Shown: piece by piece, positions 51,197 through 60,067 of the stretch
Layout: each line of letters begins with the position of its first letter
How positions within the stretch are numbered: the stretch's first letter is position 1
Assembly (NCBI RefSeq): GCF_003977685.1
Contig: NZ_RYZH01000022.1
Coordinates: forward strand, 1-64,000
DNA: 64,000 bases
DNA from: Tautonia sociabilis
GTDB lineage: Bacteria > Planctomycetota > Planctomycetia > Isosphaerales > Isosphaeraceae
Direction of reading: 5' to 3'
Made by a program: the position numbers and the translations under genes
Notes under the pieces: generated by a model
Databases searched by the model: none
Told to the model about the DNA's origin: nothing
The model's input: only the letters and a program-made list of their open reading frames with translations

Positions 51197-52867
51197 TCAG
51201 ATCGACATGCCCGCCCGCCACCACCGCCAACGGAAGGCGAGGTAGGTGAGCACGTTCAGGACGACAACGATCACAGGGGTCATCGCGAGATACGCCACCC
51301 AGATCGGCACCGAGAGGGTCTTCGACCCGATCGAAAGGTCCAGGGCGGTCGAGCCGAGGAAGCTCGGCGTGTATGGCTGGCCGTCGTCCGACGAGGGGAT
51401 GGGGATGCTCATGGCCGCCGCGAAGGGGCTGGTGATCGTCAGCGACGCGAGCCGCTCCTCAGACAGCGCGGTGTAGCCCTGGAGGTACCAGACCAGCCCC
51501 ACCGGGCCGATGAACAGGGCGAGCAGGGCCAGGTAGGTCACCACCATCGCCACCGCCGTCCTTCGGCTGAGGGCCGAGCAGAGCAGGCCCACGGTGGTTG
51601 TCGTCACACAGGTCGCCGCGATCAGGGAGAGGAAGATCAGCAGCGTCCACCAGCGGTCGCGCAGCTCGGGGATCAGGATGTAGGCCAGCAGGAGTTGCTC
51701 CGTGAGCAGGAAGGTCAGCACCGTCGATACCCGGGCCGAGGCCAGGAGCTTGGCGATGACGATCGTCCCCGGCTTGAGCAGGGTCGTCAGCAGCAGGCCG
51801 AGCGTCTTCCGCTCGCGCTCCTGGGTAATGCTGCCGCTGGAGAAGACCGGGCCAACGAGCAGGTTGAACATGAGCACATAACCGACATAGTACCCCGTGA
51901 GCTCCGGCCGGAGGAACAGCAGGTAGGCCATCAGCGGGATCGAGAGGAACATGCTCACCTGGATCACCAGGCGGAGCATCAGGGTCCCCTGGCTGAAGAT
52001 CTCCGAGCGCAGCTCCTTGTCGAGCACGGGGTTGGTGCCGTCGGGCATCAGGTCGGTGCGCTTGGCCGGCGCGAAGAGCATGTCAGGGAACAGCTCACGG
52101 TCGATGACCACCCCAACGGCGTACTTCATCTCCTCCTCTTCGTCGATCACCTCTTTCCCCTCGCTGCCCACGTCCGGAGGGAAGAGCAAGCGGCGATTGA
52201 TGAGCAGACCGACGATCACCCAGATCGCGATGCACCAGGGAGGCAGCACGGCGATCGACACGAAATCGCGAAGGACCACGTCGTCGGTCTGCGTCACCGT
52301 GACCGTGATCAGCGCCAGCGGCAGGATCACCAGGTAGCTGACCACCAACGCCGAGCTGGTCCGGCCGAAGAAGCTGGAGCACGCCACGCTGATCAGGCCG
52401 AACGTCCCGGCCGCCAGGATCAGCACCAGGTACGCCCGGGCGATCTCGGAGAGTAGGATCCCCCCCAGCAGGAAACAGAGGATCATCAGCGGAAGGCTGG
52501 AGATGATCAGCAGCACCAGGTAGGTCGACGAGCTGAGCAGCTTGCCCACCAGGATGGTCGACGGCTCCAGCGGACTGGCCAGCAGCAGCTCATACGTCTT
52601 CCGCTCCTTCTCGCCGGTGATGCTGCCGGCGGCGAAGGTGGGGGCAACCAGTGCGACGAGGAAAAACTGGCCTAGGAAGAACAGGTTGAAGAGCCGCTGC
52701 GACACCCCCGGGCTGACCTGATTGGTGGCCTCCTCGCCCGCTGGCCAGGCGAAGTAGACGACCACGCCGAGAAACACGACGTAGGCCAGCTGGAGCAGAA
52801 ACGACCGCGACGAGCGGAGGTTGACCAGCAGCTCTCGGATCAGGACGGGGTTCTCTCGAAGGATCAT
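51197..52867 (-). CDS. Tandem ABC-2 type permease (two fused modules)
   Basis: This 556-residue membrane protein contains two similar ABC-2 permease units. The loop motif AAGSITGEKERKTYELLLAS (about residue 75) recurs as SSGSITQERERKTLGLLLTT (about residue 345), each followed by several membrane helices. Each unit has about six hydrophobic segments, with a soluble charged linker between them (DVGSEGKEVIDEEEEMKYAV). It works with the ATPase encoded upstream to export or assemble a substrate that cannot be named. The ATG at 52867 begins where the family begins (MILRENPVLIRELL); the upstream frame to 53044 is low-complexity. Confidence 0.85.
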   Translation of the reverse strand: MILRENPVLIRELLVNLRSSRSFLLQLAYVVFLGVVVYFAWPAGEEATNQVSPGVSQRLFNLFFLGQFFLVALVAPTFAAGSITGEKERKTYELLLASPLEPSTILVGKLLSSSTYLVLLIISSLPLMILCFLLGGILLSEIARAYLVLILAAGTFGLISVACSSFFGRTSSALVVSYLVILPLALITVTVTQTDDVVLRDFVSIAVLPPWCIAIWVIVGLLINRRLLFPPDVGSEGKEVIDEEEEMKYAVGVVIDRELFPDMLFAPAKRTDLMPDGTNPVLDKELRSEIFSQGTLMLRLVIQVSMFLSIPLMAYLLFLRPELTGYYVGYVLMFNLLVGPVFSSGSITQERERKTLGLLLTTLLKPGTIVIAKLLASARVSTVLTFLLTEQLLLAYILIPELRDRWWTLLIFLSLIAATCVTTTTVGLLCSALSRRTAVAMVVTYLALLALFIGPVGLVWYLQGYTALSEERLASLTITSPFAAAMSIPIPSSDDGQPYTPSFLGSTALDLSIGSKTLSVPIWVAYLAMTPVIVVVLNVLTYLAFRWRWWRAGMSI

Positions 52868-53160
52868 GGGTCCGGTCCCCGAGTCCGGGGCTGCGAAGGG
52901 GCGAGGACGAGCGGATCGGGAGGCGGATGGCCGGATGACGAGGGTGCTGCCGAGAGGGCCGGGGGCGAGAAGAGCTCGGAAGGCGGCCGATCGTCTCTCC
53001 GCCGAGCGGAGGAGGACGCCCGACCGAGCGAGCCGAGCCGTCACCGGAAGCGTTCCGGAGCATCGCCGACCGATGACTCCCCGACCGTGATCGGCCCTGA
53101 TGCCTCCGCCGTCCCTCCCCGCACCGCTCGGTCGTCCGTCGTCCCGCTCGGGTTCCTCGA

Positions 53161-54090
53161 TCAGTTCACGATACCCTTGGTCACTGTCATGAACACCTCA
53201 TCGAGCGTCATCTCCACCTCGGCGAACGACTGAACGGAGACGCCGGAGCCAATGAGGTGCTGGAGCAGCCGGGCCATCTCGGTGTCGCCGCCGTCCACCT
53301 CGGCGGTGAGGGTGTGGTCGTAGCCGGTGATGTCGCGGACCTTGTCGTCAGCCCGGAGGATGGCCTCGGCGTGAGCGAGGTCGGAGTCGAGGATGCGGAT
53401 CTGAAGCCGGCGGTGGGCACGGAGTTGACGCTGGATCTCCTGCACGCTGCCGGCGGCCAGCAGCTTCCCCCGCTCGATAATGCCGATCGAGGTGACGAAG
53501 TCGGCCAGCTCGGGGAGGATGTGGCTGGAAACGAGAATCGTCTTCCCCATCGACCGCAGTTCGGTCAGCAGCGCCTTCATCTCGGCCCGTGCCCTCGGGT
53601 CGAGCCCCGAGGCGGGCTCGTCGAGGATCAGGACCGGGGGATCGTGCACGAGGGTCTTGGCCAGGCAGAGGCGCTGCTTCATCCCCTTCGAGAGGCCGTT
53701 GACGTAGTCGTCGCGCTTGTGGGTCAGGTCCAGCAGCTCGAGCACCTCGGCGATGATCTTCTTGCGGGATGAGCGGGGAATCTTGTAGGCGACGGCGAAG
53801 AAGTCGAGGAATTCCCAGACCTTCATGCCGTCATACACGCCGAAGTCGTCGGGCATGAAGCCGATGACCTTGCGAACGGCCATCGGATCCTCGACGACGG
53901 AATGCCCGGCGATGTATCCCTCGCCGGAGCTGGGGCGGAGCAGCGTGGCAAGGAATCGGATCGTCGTGCTCTTGCCGGCGCCATTGGGGCCGATGAAACC
54001 GAAGATCTCCCCCTCTCCGATGGAGAAGCTCAGGTCGTCGACCGCCACGAAGTCGCCGTAGCGCTTCGTGAAGTTCCGCACCTCGATCAT
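53161..54090 (-). CDS. ABC transporter ATP-binding protein
   Basis: This 309-residue protein has a complete nucleotide-binding domain: Walker A GPNGAGKSTTIRFLA, Q-loop region, signature LSKGMKQRLCLAKTL, Walker B VLILDEPASGLDPRA and the switch His in SSHILPELAD. A C-terminal extension (about 225-309) is typical of ABC-2 export/gliding-motility-type ATPases and lacks a further domain. It follows the large membrane protein gene by 22 bases and precedes the permease by 293 bases, forming an export system. The substrate is unknown; drug, polysaccharide or envelope-assembly export are possible. Confidence 0.92.
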   Translation of the reverse strand: MIEVRNFTKRYGDFVAVDDLSFSIGEGEIFGFIGPNGAGKSTTIRFLATLLRPSSGEGYIAGHSVVEDPMAVRKVIGFMPDDFGVYDGMKVWEFLDFFAVAYKIPRSSRKKIIAEVLELLDLTHKRDDYVNGLSKGMKQRLCLAKTLVHDPPVLILDEPASGLDPRARAEMKALLTELRSMGKTILVSSHILPELADFVTSIGIIERGKLLAAGSVQEIQRQLRAHRRLQIRILDSDLAHAEAILRADDKVRDITGYDHTLTAEVDGGDTEMARLLQHLIGSGVSVQSFAEVEMTLDEVFMTVTKGIVN

Positions 54091-54112
54091 GGCCGCTCGG
54101 CCTCCGGAGGGG

Positions 54113-56629
54113 TTACCTCGCCTGTCTCAGCTGATCGACGGGCTTGGGCTCGTAGGACGTGTAGGAGCGGGAGTGCGGGGACGGTGGCGGCCCGTAGCGG
54201 AGGTGGGCGACCACGAGCGTGACGCCTCGGTGGCGGTCGACCCCGGGCCGTAGTTCCTGGCCGGGCATCGGGCCATCGGACCAGGCAACCAGCCGGAGCT
54301 CTCCGGCGTCTTCCGGCCGTCCCCAGTTGTAGGAGGCCAGCGGCCCGAGGAACCCCGACAGATCAGCCCAGTGAGGCCCTTCCCCGGCCTCCTCGGCCGG
54401 ATCGGGCCCGGTGTACTCCGAAAATGAGGCCTCGGGCCCGGGCAGCGTCACGACGCCGCCGGCGGGGATCGCCCCGATCGTCGAGAAGCGATTCCGCCCG
54501 CCCGGCTCGACCCCGACGTCGACCAGCACGGCATCCCGCAACTCCAGGCCTGAGCCGTTGACGATCTCCCTCGGACCCTCGGCCGTACCCTGGAGGGTGA
54601 TCCCTCCGGGCAAGTCGACCAGTTGCTCGGACCGGAACATCGCCAGGCTCCTCGGCTCGACGCGGAAGTCGAGCAATTGGGGCCCGGGGGTCGCCTGCCA
54701 GGAGGACTGGGTCGTCTGCTCCCCCCGGATCGTCAGCCTGGCGTTCATGGGCAGGGCAAGGGCCGTCGGGTCGCCCGGGAAGCCGATCGAGAAGTCCTCC
54801 CGGCCGGTCGAGTAGAGGACCGAGAATCGGCTAAGATGCGCCCTCGGGTACTCGGCCTGAAGTTCCAGGAGGTCAATCTCGTCGCAGGCCCGATCGTAGC
54901 CGGTGTCGATCGCCGCCGCCCGCTCGACCGCGCCGGCGAATCCCAGGGCCAGCAGCGGCACCACCACCCAGGCCAGCTCCCGACGGCGGAGGACAAACCG
55001 GCAGACAAACCAATTCAGCGGCACCAGGGCCACGATGTAGGCCACCATCACCCGCAACACGAACGGCGCCCCGGGCACCTCGATGCCCGAGGCCTTCAAC
55101 AGCGTGTCCCTCGCCAGGGCCGGCAGCCGGGCCGAGTCGAGCCACGAGGCGACCGGCGCCCCAGGCAGCTCATCGAGCGGGTCGACCGAGGAAGTCATTC
55201 CGTAGGGAGCCATCACCACTCGATTCCCTTCCGAGGGGGGCTGGGCCGGGTCGAGGTCCCGGGCCAGCAACCGGTACCAGCTCAGCTCCGGGCCGCCGAG
55301 CATCGACGTATCCGTCGCATTCGTCGGATCCCAACGGTCCTCGGGGCGTCGGAGGACGACGCGACGGACGAACGTGTCGTTGCCCCGCCAGCGCTGAAAG
55401 GCCGCCTCCTTGGGGTCGAAGGTCAGCATCAAGATCCGGCCCCGCCCGACCCGGCGTTCCAGGCCGAATCGCCGGCCCCGGGCGTCCGTGATCCACGAGA
55501 CGTCCCCGGCGATCGGCGAGAGCCCGGTCAGCACGAGTGGGCGGTCGGGCGGCAGGTCGATCGGCACCGGGTCCCCGTATCGGGTGGGCTCTTGAGTCGG
55601 CAGGAATCCGGAGTAGTCGATCACCCGGTTCGACTCCAGCACGTCTTGCCAGACCGGGGGAGGGTAGTCGGCCGAGAGGTCGAGCAGATCCTCCTCGGTG
55701 AGCGTGATCGTCTCTCCCGAGAGCTCTCCCGGCAGGTAGGGGGCGAGGAAGCTCTCCACGTCGGCCAGCGCCGGGATCGAGGAGTTAGGCCCTCCGGTGA
55801 TGATCAGCTGCCCCCCCCAGTGCAGCCAGTCGACGATCGCCCGCTGCTGGCCGACATTCAGGCTGTTCGGATCGTAGTTGTCCCAGATCAGGTGGCTGAT
55901 GGTGGTCCAGGTCAGCGGATGGGCCGACAGGTTGACCTCGTCCGGGTCCTGGGGGATCACCAGCCGGTAGTAGCTGCGCCGCTCGATGAGTTGCTGGTCC
56001 TCGGGGTCCGTCGTCGCGGGGATGACCGCCTGGTAGCGCTTCCAGGGGTCGAAGGCCATCGGGTCCTTTCCCAGGATGACCACAAGCATCTGATGGGTCT
56101 GCAGGGGAAGCAGCGGGGCCTCGGTCGCGTCATCCGGCCGAAGGGCGCCGGGCCGGACCAGGGAGATCTCCAGCGACTTGTAGGACTCGGGGAGGAAGGC
56201 GGTCCAGCTCAGCCGCATCGGTTCCCCCTCCGGGAGCCGGACGTCGCGCCGGAAGTCGACCGCCCGGGGCATGTCCCGCAGGGGGACGGGGGCGGTTCGG
56301 AGCTGGCCCCTGTAGTCGAAGTTGTTCGCTTGGAGCTCCTGGGTCAGCGCGACCCAGTGGTTCGGCTTGACGTAAGTGAGGACGTCGAAGGGAGCGACCT
56401 GGGTCCGATAGAACTCGAAGGGGGGCTTGAGCGTATCCTTCTCCCGATCGGCCTGAGCGTCGGGGTCGGTCAGTTCTCGGAATCGGCGCGCGGCCTCGCT
56501 CTCGACTTGCGTCTCGTCCTCCTCCAGCCCCAGTCCCTGAGCCCGGGAGGCGGCCGGGATCGAGAACACGGCGATCCCCACGACCATCGCCAACAGCGTC
56601 CGCCCCGGCCTTCCGGTCGTCAGGATCAC
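54113..56629 (-). CDS. Large exported/membrane protein of the ABC export locus
   Basis: This 838-residue protein has a signal peptide (LLAMVVGIAVFSIPAASRAQ), an extended soluble region, a domain with VDWLHWGGQLIITGGPN that looks like a glutamine-amidotransferase/GldG-type substrate-binding fold, and two membrane helices near 523-570 (VLRVMVAYIVALVPLNWFVC, WVVVPLLALGFAGAVE). A long C-terminal soluble part follows. It is first in the locus and 22 bases from the ATPase, so it is probably an accessory part of the exporter, like the GldG-like proteins of gliding/ABC systems. A specific family name was not assigned. Confidence 0.7.
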   Translation of the reverse strand: MILTTGRPGRTLLAMVVGIAVFSIPAASRAQGLGLEEDETQVESEAARRFRELTDPDAQADREKDTLKPPFEFYRTQVAPFDVLTYVKPNHWVALTQELQANNFDYRGQLRTAPVPLRDMPRAVDFRRDVRLPEGEPMRLSWTAFLPESYKSLEISLVRPGALRPDDATEAPLLPLQTHQMLVVILGKDPMAFDPWKRYQAVIPATTDPEDQQLIERRSYYRLVIPQDPDEVNLSAHPLTWTTISHLIWDNYDPNSLNVGQQRAIVDWLHWGGQLIITGGPNSSIPALADVESFLAPYLPGELSGETITLTEEDLLDLSADYPPPVWQDVLESNRVIDYSGFLPTQEPTRYGDPVPIDLPPDRPLVLTGLSPIAGDVSWITDARGRRFGLERRVGRGRILMLTFDPKEAAFQRWRGNDTFVRRVVLRRPEDRWDPTNATDTSMLGGPELSWYRLLARDLDPAQPPSEGNRVVMAPYGMTSSVDPLDELPGAPVASWLDSARLPALARDTLLKASGIEVPGAPFVLRVMVAYIVALVPLNWFVCRFVLRRRELAWVVVPLLALGFAGAVERAAAIDTGYDRACDEIDLLELQAEYPRAHLSRFSVLYSTGREDFSIGFPGDPTALALPMNARLTIRGEQTTQSSWQATPGPQLLDFRVEPRSLAMFRSEQLVDLPGGITLQGTAEGPREIVNGSGLELRDAVLVDVGVEPGGRNRFSTIGAIPAGGVVTLPGPEASFSEYTGPDPAEEAGEGPHWADLSGFLGPLASYNWGRPEDAGELRLVAWSDGPMPGQELRPGVDRHRGVTLVVAHLRYGPPPSPHSRSYTSYEPKPVDQLRQAR

Positions 56630-56792
56630 GATCGGCCTCCCTCGCTCGATCCGGGCCCGGATCTCCGTCCCGTCCTCGCCGAGCCCGACTCGATTCCCAA
56701 TCTACTGCGGCGATCGGGCCTCCGGAAGGGCCTGCGTGCCCCGTTCCGAAGGAATTGGGAGCCGAGGGGGGCGGGGTCGCCGAGGAGGAGGA

Positions 56793-57872
56793 TCAGAGCA
56801 GGTCCCCGAAGCCAGCGGATTCCAGCCCCTCGACCATGGCCTTCAGCCGGTCGAGCTGGTCCTTGCGGGCGACCAGGGTCGCGTTGCCGGACTGCACGAT
56901 CACCAGGTCGTCGACTCCCAGAGCGGCGACCAGTTTCCCCTCGTCGGCCACGATGATGCAGTTCGAGGACTCGACCGTGAGGACCGGTCCCTGCACCGCG
57001 TTGCCCCGATCGTCGGGGGGAACCAGGGCCGTCAGGGCCCTCCAGTCCCCAACGTCGTTCCAGGAGAACGGCACCTCGAGCACCCGGACATTCTCGGCGT
57101 GCTCCATGACCGCCTTGTCGATGGGGACCTTCTCCATCGTCGCGTATTCCCGCTCGATCGCCCCCGGAAACTCCGGAGTGCCGAGGGTCTTCGAGACCCG
57201 GTCAATCGCCCCGGCCAGGGCGGGCCGGTGCCGCTGGAGCGCCTCGAGGATGGCCCGGGCCTTCCAGACGAAGATGCCGCCATTCCAGAAGAAGCGGCCG
57301 GTGGCAAGGAACTGCTCGGCGGTGGCGCGGTCGGGCTTCTCTCGGAACCGCTCGACGCGGTACTGCGGGATCCCCTCGGGATGGCTCAGCAGCTCGCCCC
57401 GCTCGATGTAGCCGTAGCCGGTCTCGGGCCGGTTCGGGGCGATCCCGAAGGTGACAAAGGCCGTGGGGTCGGCCTCGACGATCGCCGCCGCCGCCCGAGC
57501 CGAGGCGAGGAAGGCCTCCGTCGGCTGGATCACGTGATCGGCCGGCAAGACGATCGTGGTGGCGCCCGGATCCCTCCGCTCCACCAGGGCCGCGGCCAGC
57601 CCCACGCAGGCGGCGGTGTCTCTCGGGCAGGGCTCTCCCACAATCTGATCGGCCGGCAGGCCCGGCAACTGCTCCCGGGTGGCCTCGGCCTGGTCCTCCC
57701 CGGTGATGACCCAGCAGCGCTCCGGAGGGATGATCGGCGCGACCCGGGAGAGAGTCTGCTGGATCATCGTCGAGTCGCCGACGAGGCGAAGCAACTGCTT
57801 CGGGCGGTTGCGGCGGCTCTTGGGCCAGAACCGGGTTCCGCTGCCGCCGGCCATGATCACGGCGTGGAGCAC
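56793..57872 (-). CDS. manC: Mannose-1-phosphate guanylyltransferase
   Basis: This 359-residue nucleotidyltransferase has the GDP-mannose pyrophosphorylase signature AVIMAGGSGTRFWPKSR, KQLLRLVGDSTMIQQT, LPADHVIQ, GYGYIERGE, FREKPD and FFWNGGIFVWKA. It couples mannose-1-phosphate and GTP to GDP-mannose for polysaccharide or glycoprotein synthesis. It has no C-terminal isomerase domain, so it is the single-function type. The start is GTG at 57872, immediately before the conserved N-terminus; an ATG inside AVIMAGG is too late. It lies downstream of the hybrid kinase, 110 bases away. Confidence 0.9.
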   Translation of the reverse strand: MLHAVIMAGGSGTRFWPKSRRNRPKQLLRLVGDSTMIQQTLSRVAPIIPPERCWVITGEDQAEATREQLPGLPADQIVGEPCPRDTAACVGLAAALVERRDPGATTIVLPADHVIQPTEAFLASARAAAAIVEADPTAFVTFGIAPNRPETGYGYIERGELLSHPEGIPQYRVERFREKPDRATAEQFLATGRFFWNGGIFVWKARAILEALQRHRPALAGAIDRVSKTLGTPEFPGAIEREYATMEKVPIDKAVMEHAENVRVLEVPFSWNDVGDWRALTALVPPDDRGNAVQGPVLTVESSNCIIVADEGKLVAALGVDDLVIVQSGNATLVARKDQLDRLKAMVEGLESAGFGDLL

Positions 57873-57982
57873 GATGGGCCTCCTGGACGGCGACGGGGAG
57901 CGATCGGCCCTGCGATCGTCCCGGACGCCTGGCTGCTGGGGACGGCAACGGGGGGGCTCCTCCGACCCTCCCGCCGGGGGCA

Positions 57983-59986
57983 CTACTGGACCCGGCCGGT
58001 GGCGTCGTTGTCAAGGGAGCCTCGCACGTGCCGGTCGATGGTCTGCCGCAGCACCTCCCAGTCGATCGGCTTGACCAGGCGATCCACGAACAACCCCTCC
58101 TCGGCCGGGTCCACCGCCTCCGAGGCGGTCAGGGCCACCATTGGCGCCTGGCAGCCCTGGTCTCGGAGCTGCCTCGCCGCCTCCAGCCCGTCCATCACGG
58201 TCATCCTGAGGTCCATCAAGATCAGGTCGACCGGCTGGCCCTCCTCCCGGCAACGGCCGTACTCCTCGACGGCTCTCCGGCCGTCCTCGACCTCCACCAC
58301 GTCGATTCCCGACCTCCTGAGCCGGATCGCCAGCGCCCTCCGGAGGTCGTGGTTGTCGTCGGCCAGCAATAGGCGGACGCGGGGCCCCTCCTTCCTGGCC
58401 ACCGGCTCCGGGACCGGGGCCAGGGAGATCGTCGGGGGCCGCCGCGGAGGAACCGGTTCGGGAGTGGACCACTCCGAGGAATCAAGCTCGATGTTGGGGG
58501 GAACGTGATGCCGATCCCCCGCCCCGAGCGGGCCAACCGGGATCGAGAGGGTGAACCGGCTGCCCCGGCCCGGCTCGCTCCGGACGGCGATCCTCCCGCC
58601 GAGCAGCCCAGCCATGCGCTGGCTCAGCGCCAGGCCGAGGCCGGCTCCCTCCGGGCCGGAGCCCGAGGCCCGGTAGAACGGCTCGAAGAGCCGGGCCACG
58701 ACCTCCGGGGGCATGCCGACGCCGCTGTCGATGACCTCCACAATCAGCGTCGCCCGACCCGGGCGCGACTCGTCCAGCTCGGTTTCGACCCGCACCGCTC
58801 CAGCCTCGGTGAACTTGATCGCGTTGCTCACCAGGTTGATCAGGATCTGGCGGAGTCGGAGCGGGTCGGTTCGGATTGCGTTGGGAATCGGCGTCCGGTA
58901 CGACAGGGTGAGCGCCAGCCCCCGGGACCTGGCCTGCGCCGCCATCAGCTCGACGACGGACGCGAGCAGGTCCCCCACCCGGCACTCGACCAGGTCGACC
59001 CGCATCGTCCCCGACTCCAGCCGGGCCAGGTCCAGCAGGTCGCTTAGGAGCCGGATCAGGTATCGAGCGTTCCTCCGGATCGTCCGCAGCGGGTTGAGCC
59101 GGCCGGTGGCCGGAGGGTTGCCCTCCTTTTCGGCCCGGATGAGCATCTCGGCGTACTCAACGATCGCCGCCAGAGGGGTGCGCAGCTCGTGCCCCAGGTC
59201 GCGCAGCAGTTCGCTCTTCGCCCGGCTGGCCAGCTCGGAGCGCTCCATCGCTCGCCGCAGTGCGGTCAACCGCTTCGACTCGGTGACGTCCCTGCCCACG
59301 ATATAATACTGTCCGTCGGCGAGCACGGCGTTCAGCGAGAGCCACTTGTAGCTGTCGTCCCGGTGGCGGAGGCGATATTCCAGGCCGACCAGCTCCCGGC
59401 CTCCCCGCATCGAGTCGAGGCAGGACCGGGCGGCCTCGCGCTCCTCGGGGTGGAACAGATCGAGCGGGGAGGTCCCCTTCAACTCATCGGGCCGGTAGCC
59501 GAGACTGGACTCCCACGCGGGGTTGAGCCGGACGAAGGTTGGCCCGTCCGGCCCGGGGCGGGCGATGGCGAAGAGATCCGGCGCCAGCCGGAAGAAGCGA
59601 TCCAGCGCTTCCTGGGCCTGCTTGCGATCGGAGATGTCCCGGGCCACCACCAGTCCCATCGGGTCGGGACGGGTATGGATGCGGCTGACGGTGACGTTGA
59701 CCGGGATTGGCTCGCCGGCCTTCCGGCTCAGTGAGATCCCCTCCCGGGAGTGGTAGAACCAGCTGATCTGGTACGCCTCGATCAACTGGTCGACGATCCC
59801 CGGCTCGGCCCCCCGGAACAGGTCCCAGACCCGCATCCGGAGCAACGGTTTGCGCTCGAACCCGGTGAGCCGCAGCGCGGCCGGGTTGGCGTCAATAACC
59901 CGATGGTCGCGCGGGTCGAAGATGAACAGGGCATCGTTCGACTCACGGAACAGGCAGCGGGCGATCTCCTCATGGCGTTCGGACAT
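57983..59986 (-). CDS. PAS-PAS hybrid histidine kinase with C-terminal receiver
   Basis: This 667-residue soluble protein has two PAS domains (about 8-120 and 130-240), HisKA with phospho-acceptor H266 (LLRDLGHELRTPLAAI), an HATPase domain (NLVSNAIKFTEAGAV, DSGVGMPP, GAGLGLAL), and a receiver domain (about 537-650) with phospho-acceptor D592 in LILMDLRMTVMDG and Lys K639 (LVKPID). No membrane helices are present, so it senses a cytoplasmic signal. The receiver has Thr where most have Pro (LRMTVMDG versus LRMPVMDG), a minor oddity. The ATG at 59986 begins at the first PAS helix. No dedicated output regulator is adjacent. Confidence 0.92.
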   Translation of the reverse strand: MSERHEEIARCLFRESNDALFIFDPRDHRVIDANPAALRLTGFERKPLLRMRVWDLFRGAEPGIVDQLIEAYQISWFYHSREGISLSRKAGEPIPVNVTVSRIHTRPDPMGLVVARDISDRKQAQEALDRFFRLAPDLFAIARPGPDGPTFVRLNPAWESSLGYRPDELKGTSPLDLFHPEEREAARSCLDSMRGGRELVGLEYRLRHRDDSYKWLSLNAVLADGQYYIVGRDVTESKRLTALRRAMERSELASRAKSELLRDLGHELRTPLAAIVEYAEMLIRAEKEGNPPATGRLNPLRTIRRNARYLIRLLSDLLDLARLESGTMRVDLVECRVGDLLASVVELMAAQARSRGLALTLSYRTPIPNAIRTDPLRLRQILINLVSNAIKFTEAGAVRVETELDESRPGRATLIVEVIDSGVGMPPEVVARLFEPFYRASGSGPEGAGLGLALSQRMAGLLGGRIAVRSEPGRGSRFTLSIPVGPLGAGDRHHVPPNIELDSSEWSTPEPVPPRRPPTISLAPVPEPVARKEGPRVRLLLADDNHDLRRALAIRLRRSGIDVVEVEDGRRAVEEYGRCREEGQPVDLILMDLRMTVMDGLEAARQLRDQGCQAPMVALTASEAVDPAEEGLFVDRLVKPIDWEVLRQTIDRHVRGSLDNDATGRVQ

Positions 59987-60067
59987 GGCGCCCTTTCGAA
60001 GCCGATTCGGCTCGGCCCCCTCCCTGGGCAGGCTCACCCGCCGAGGGGCGGGACCGACTGGGCCCGG

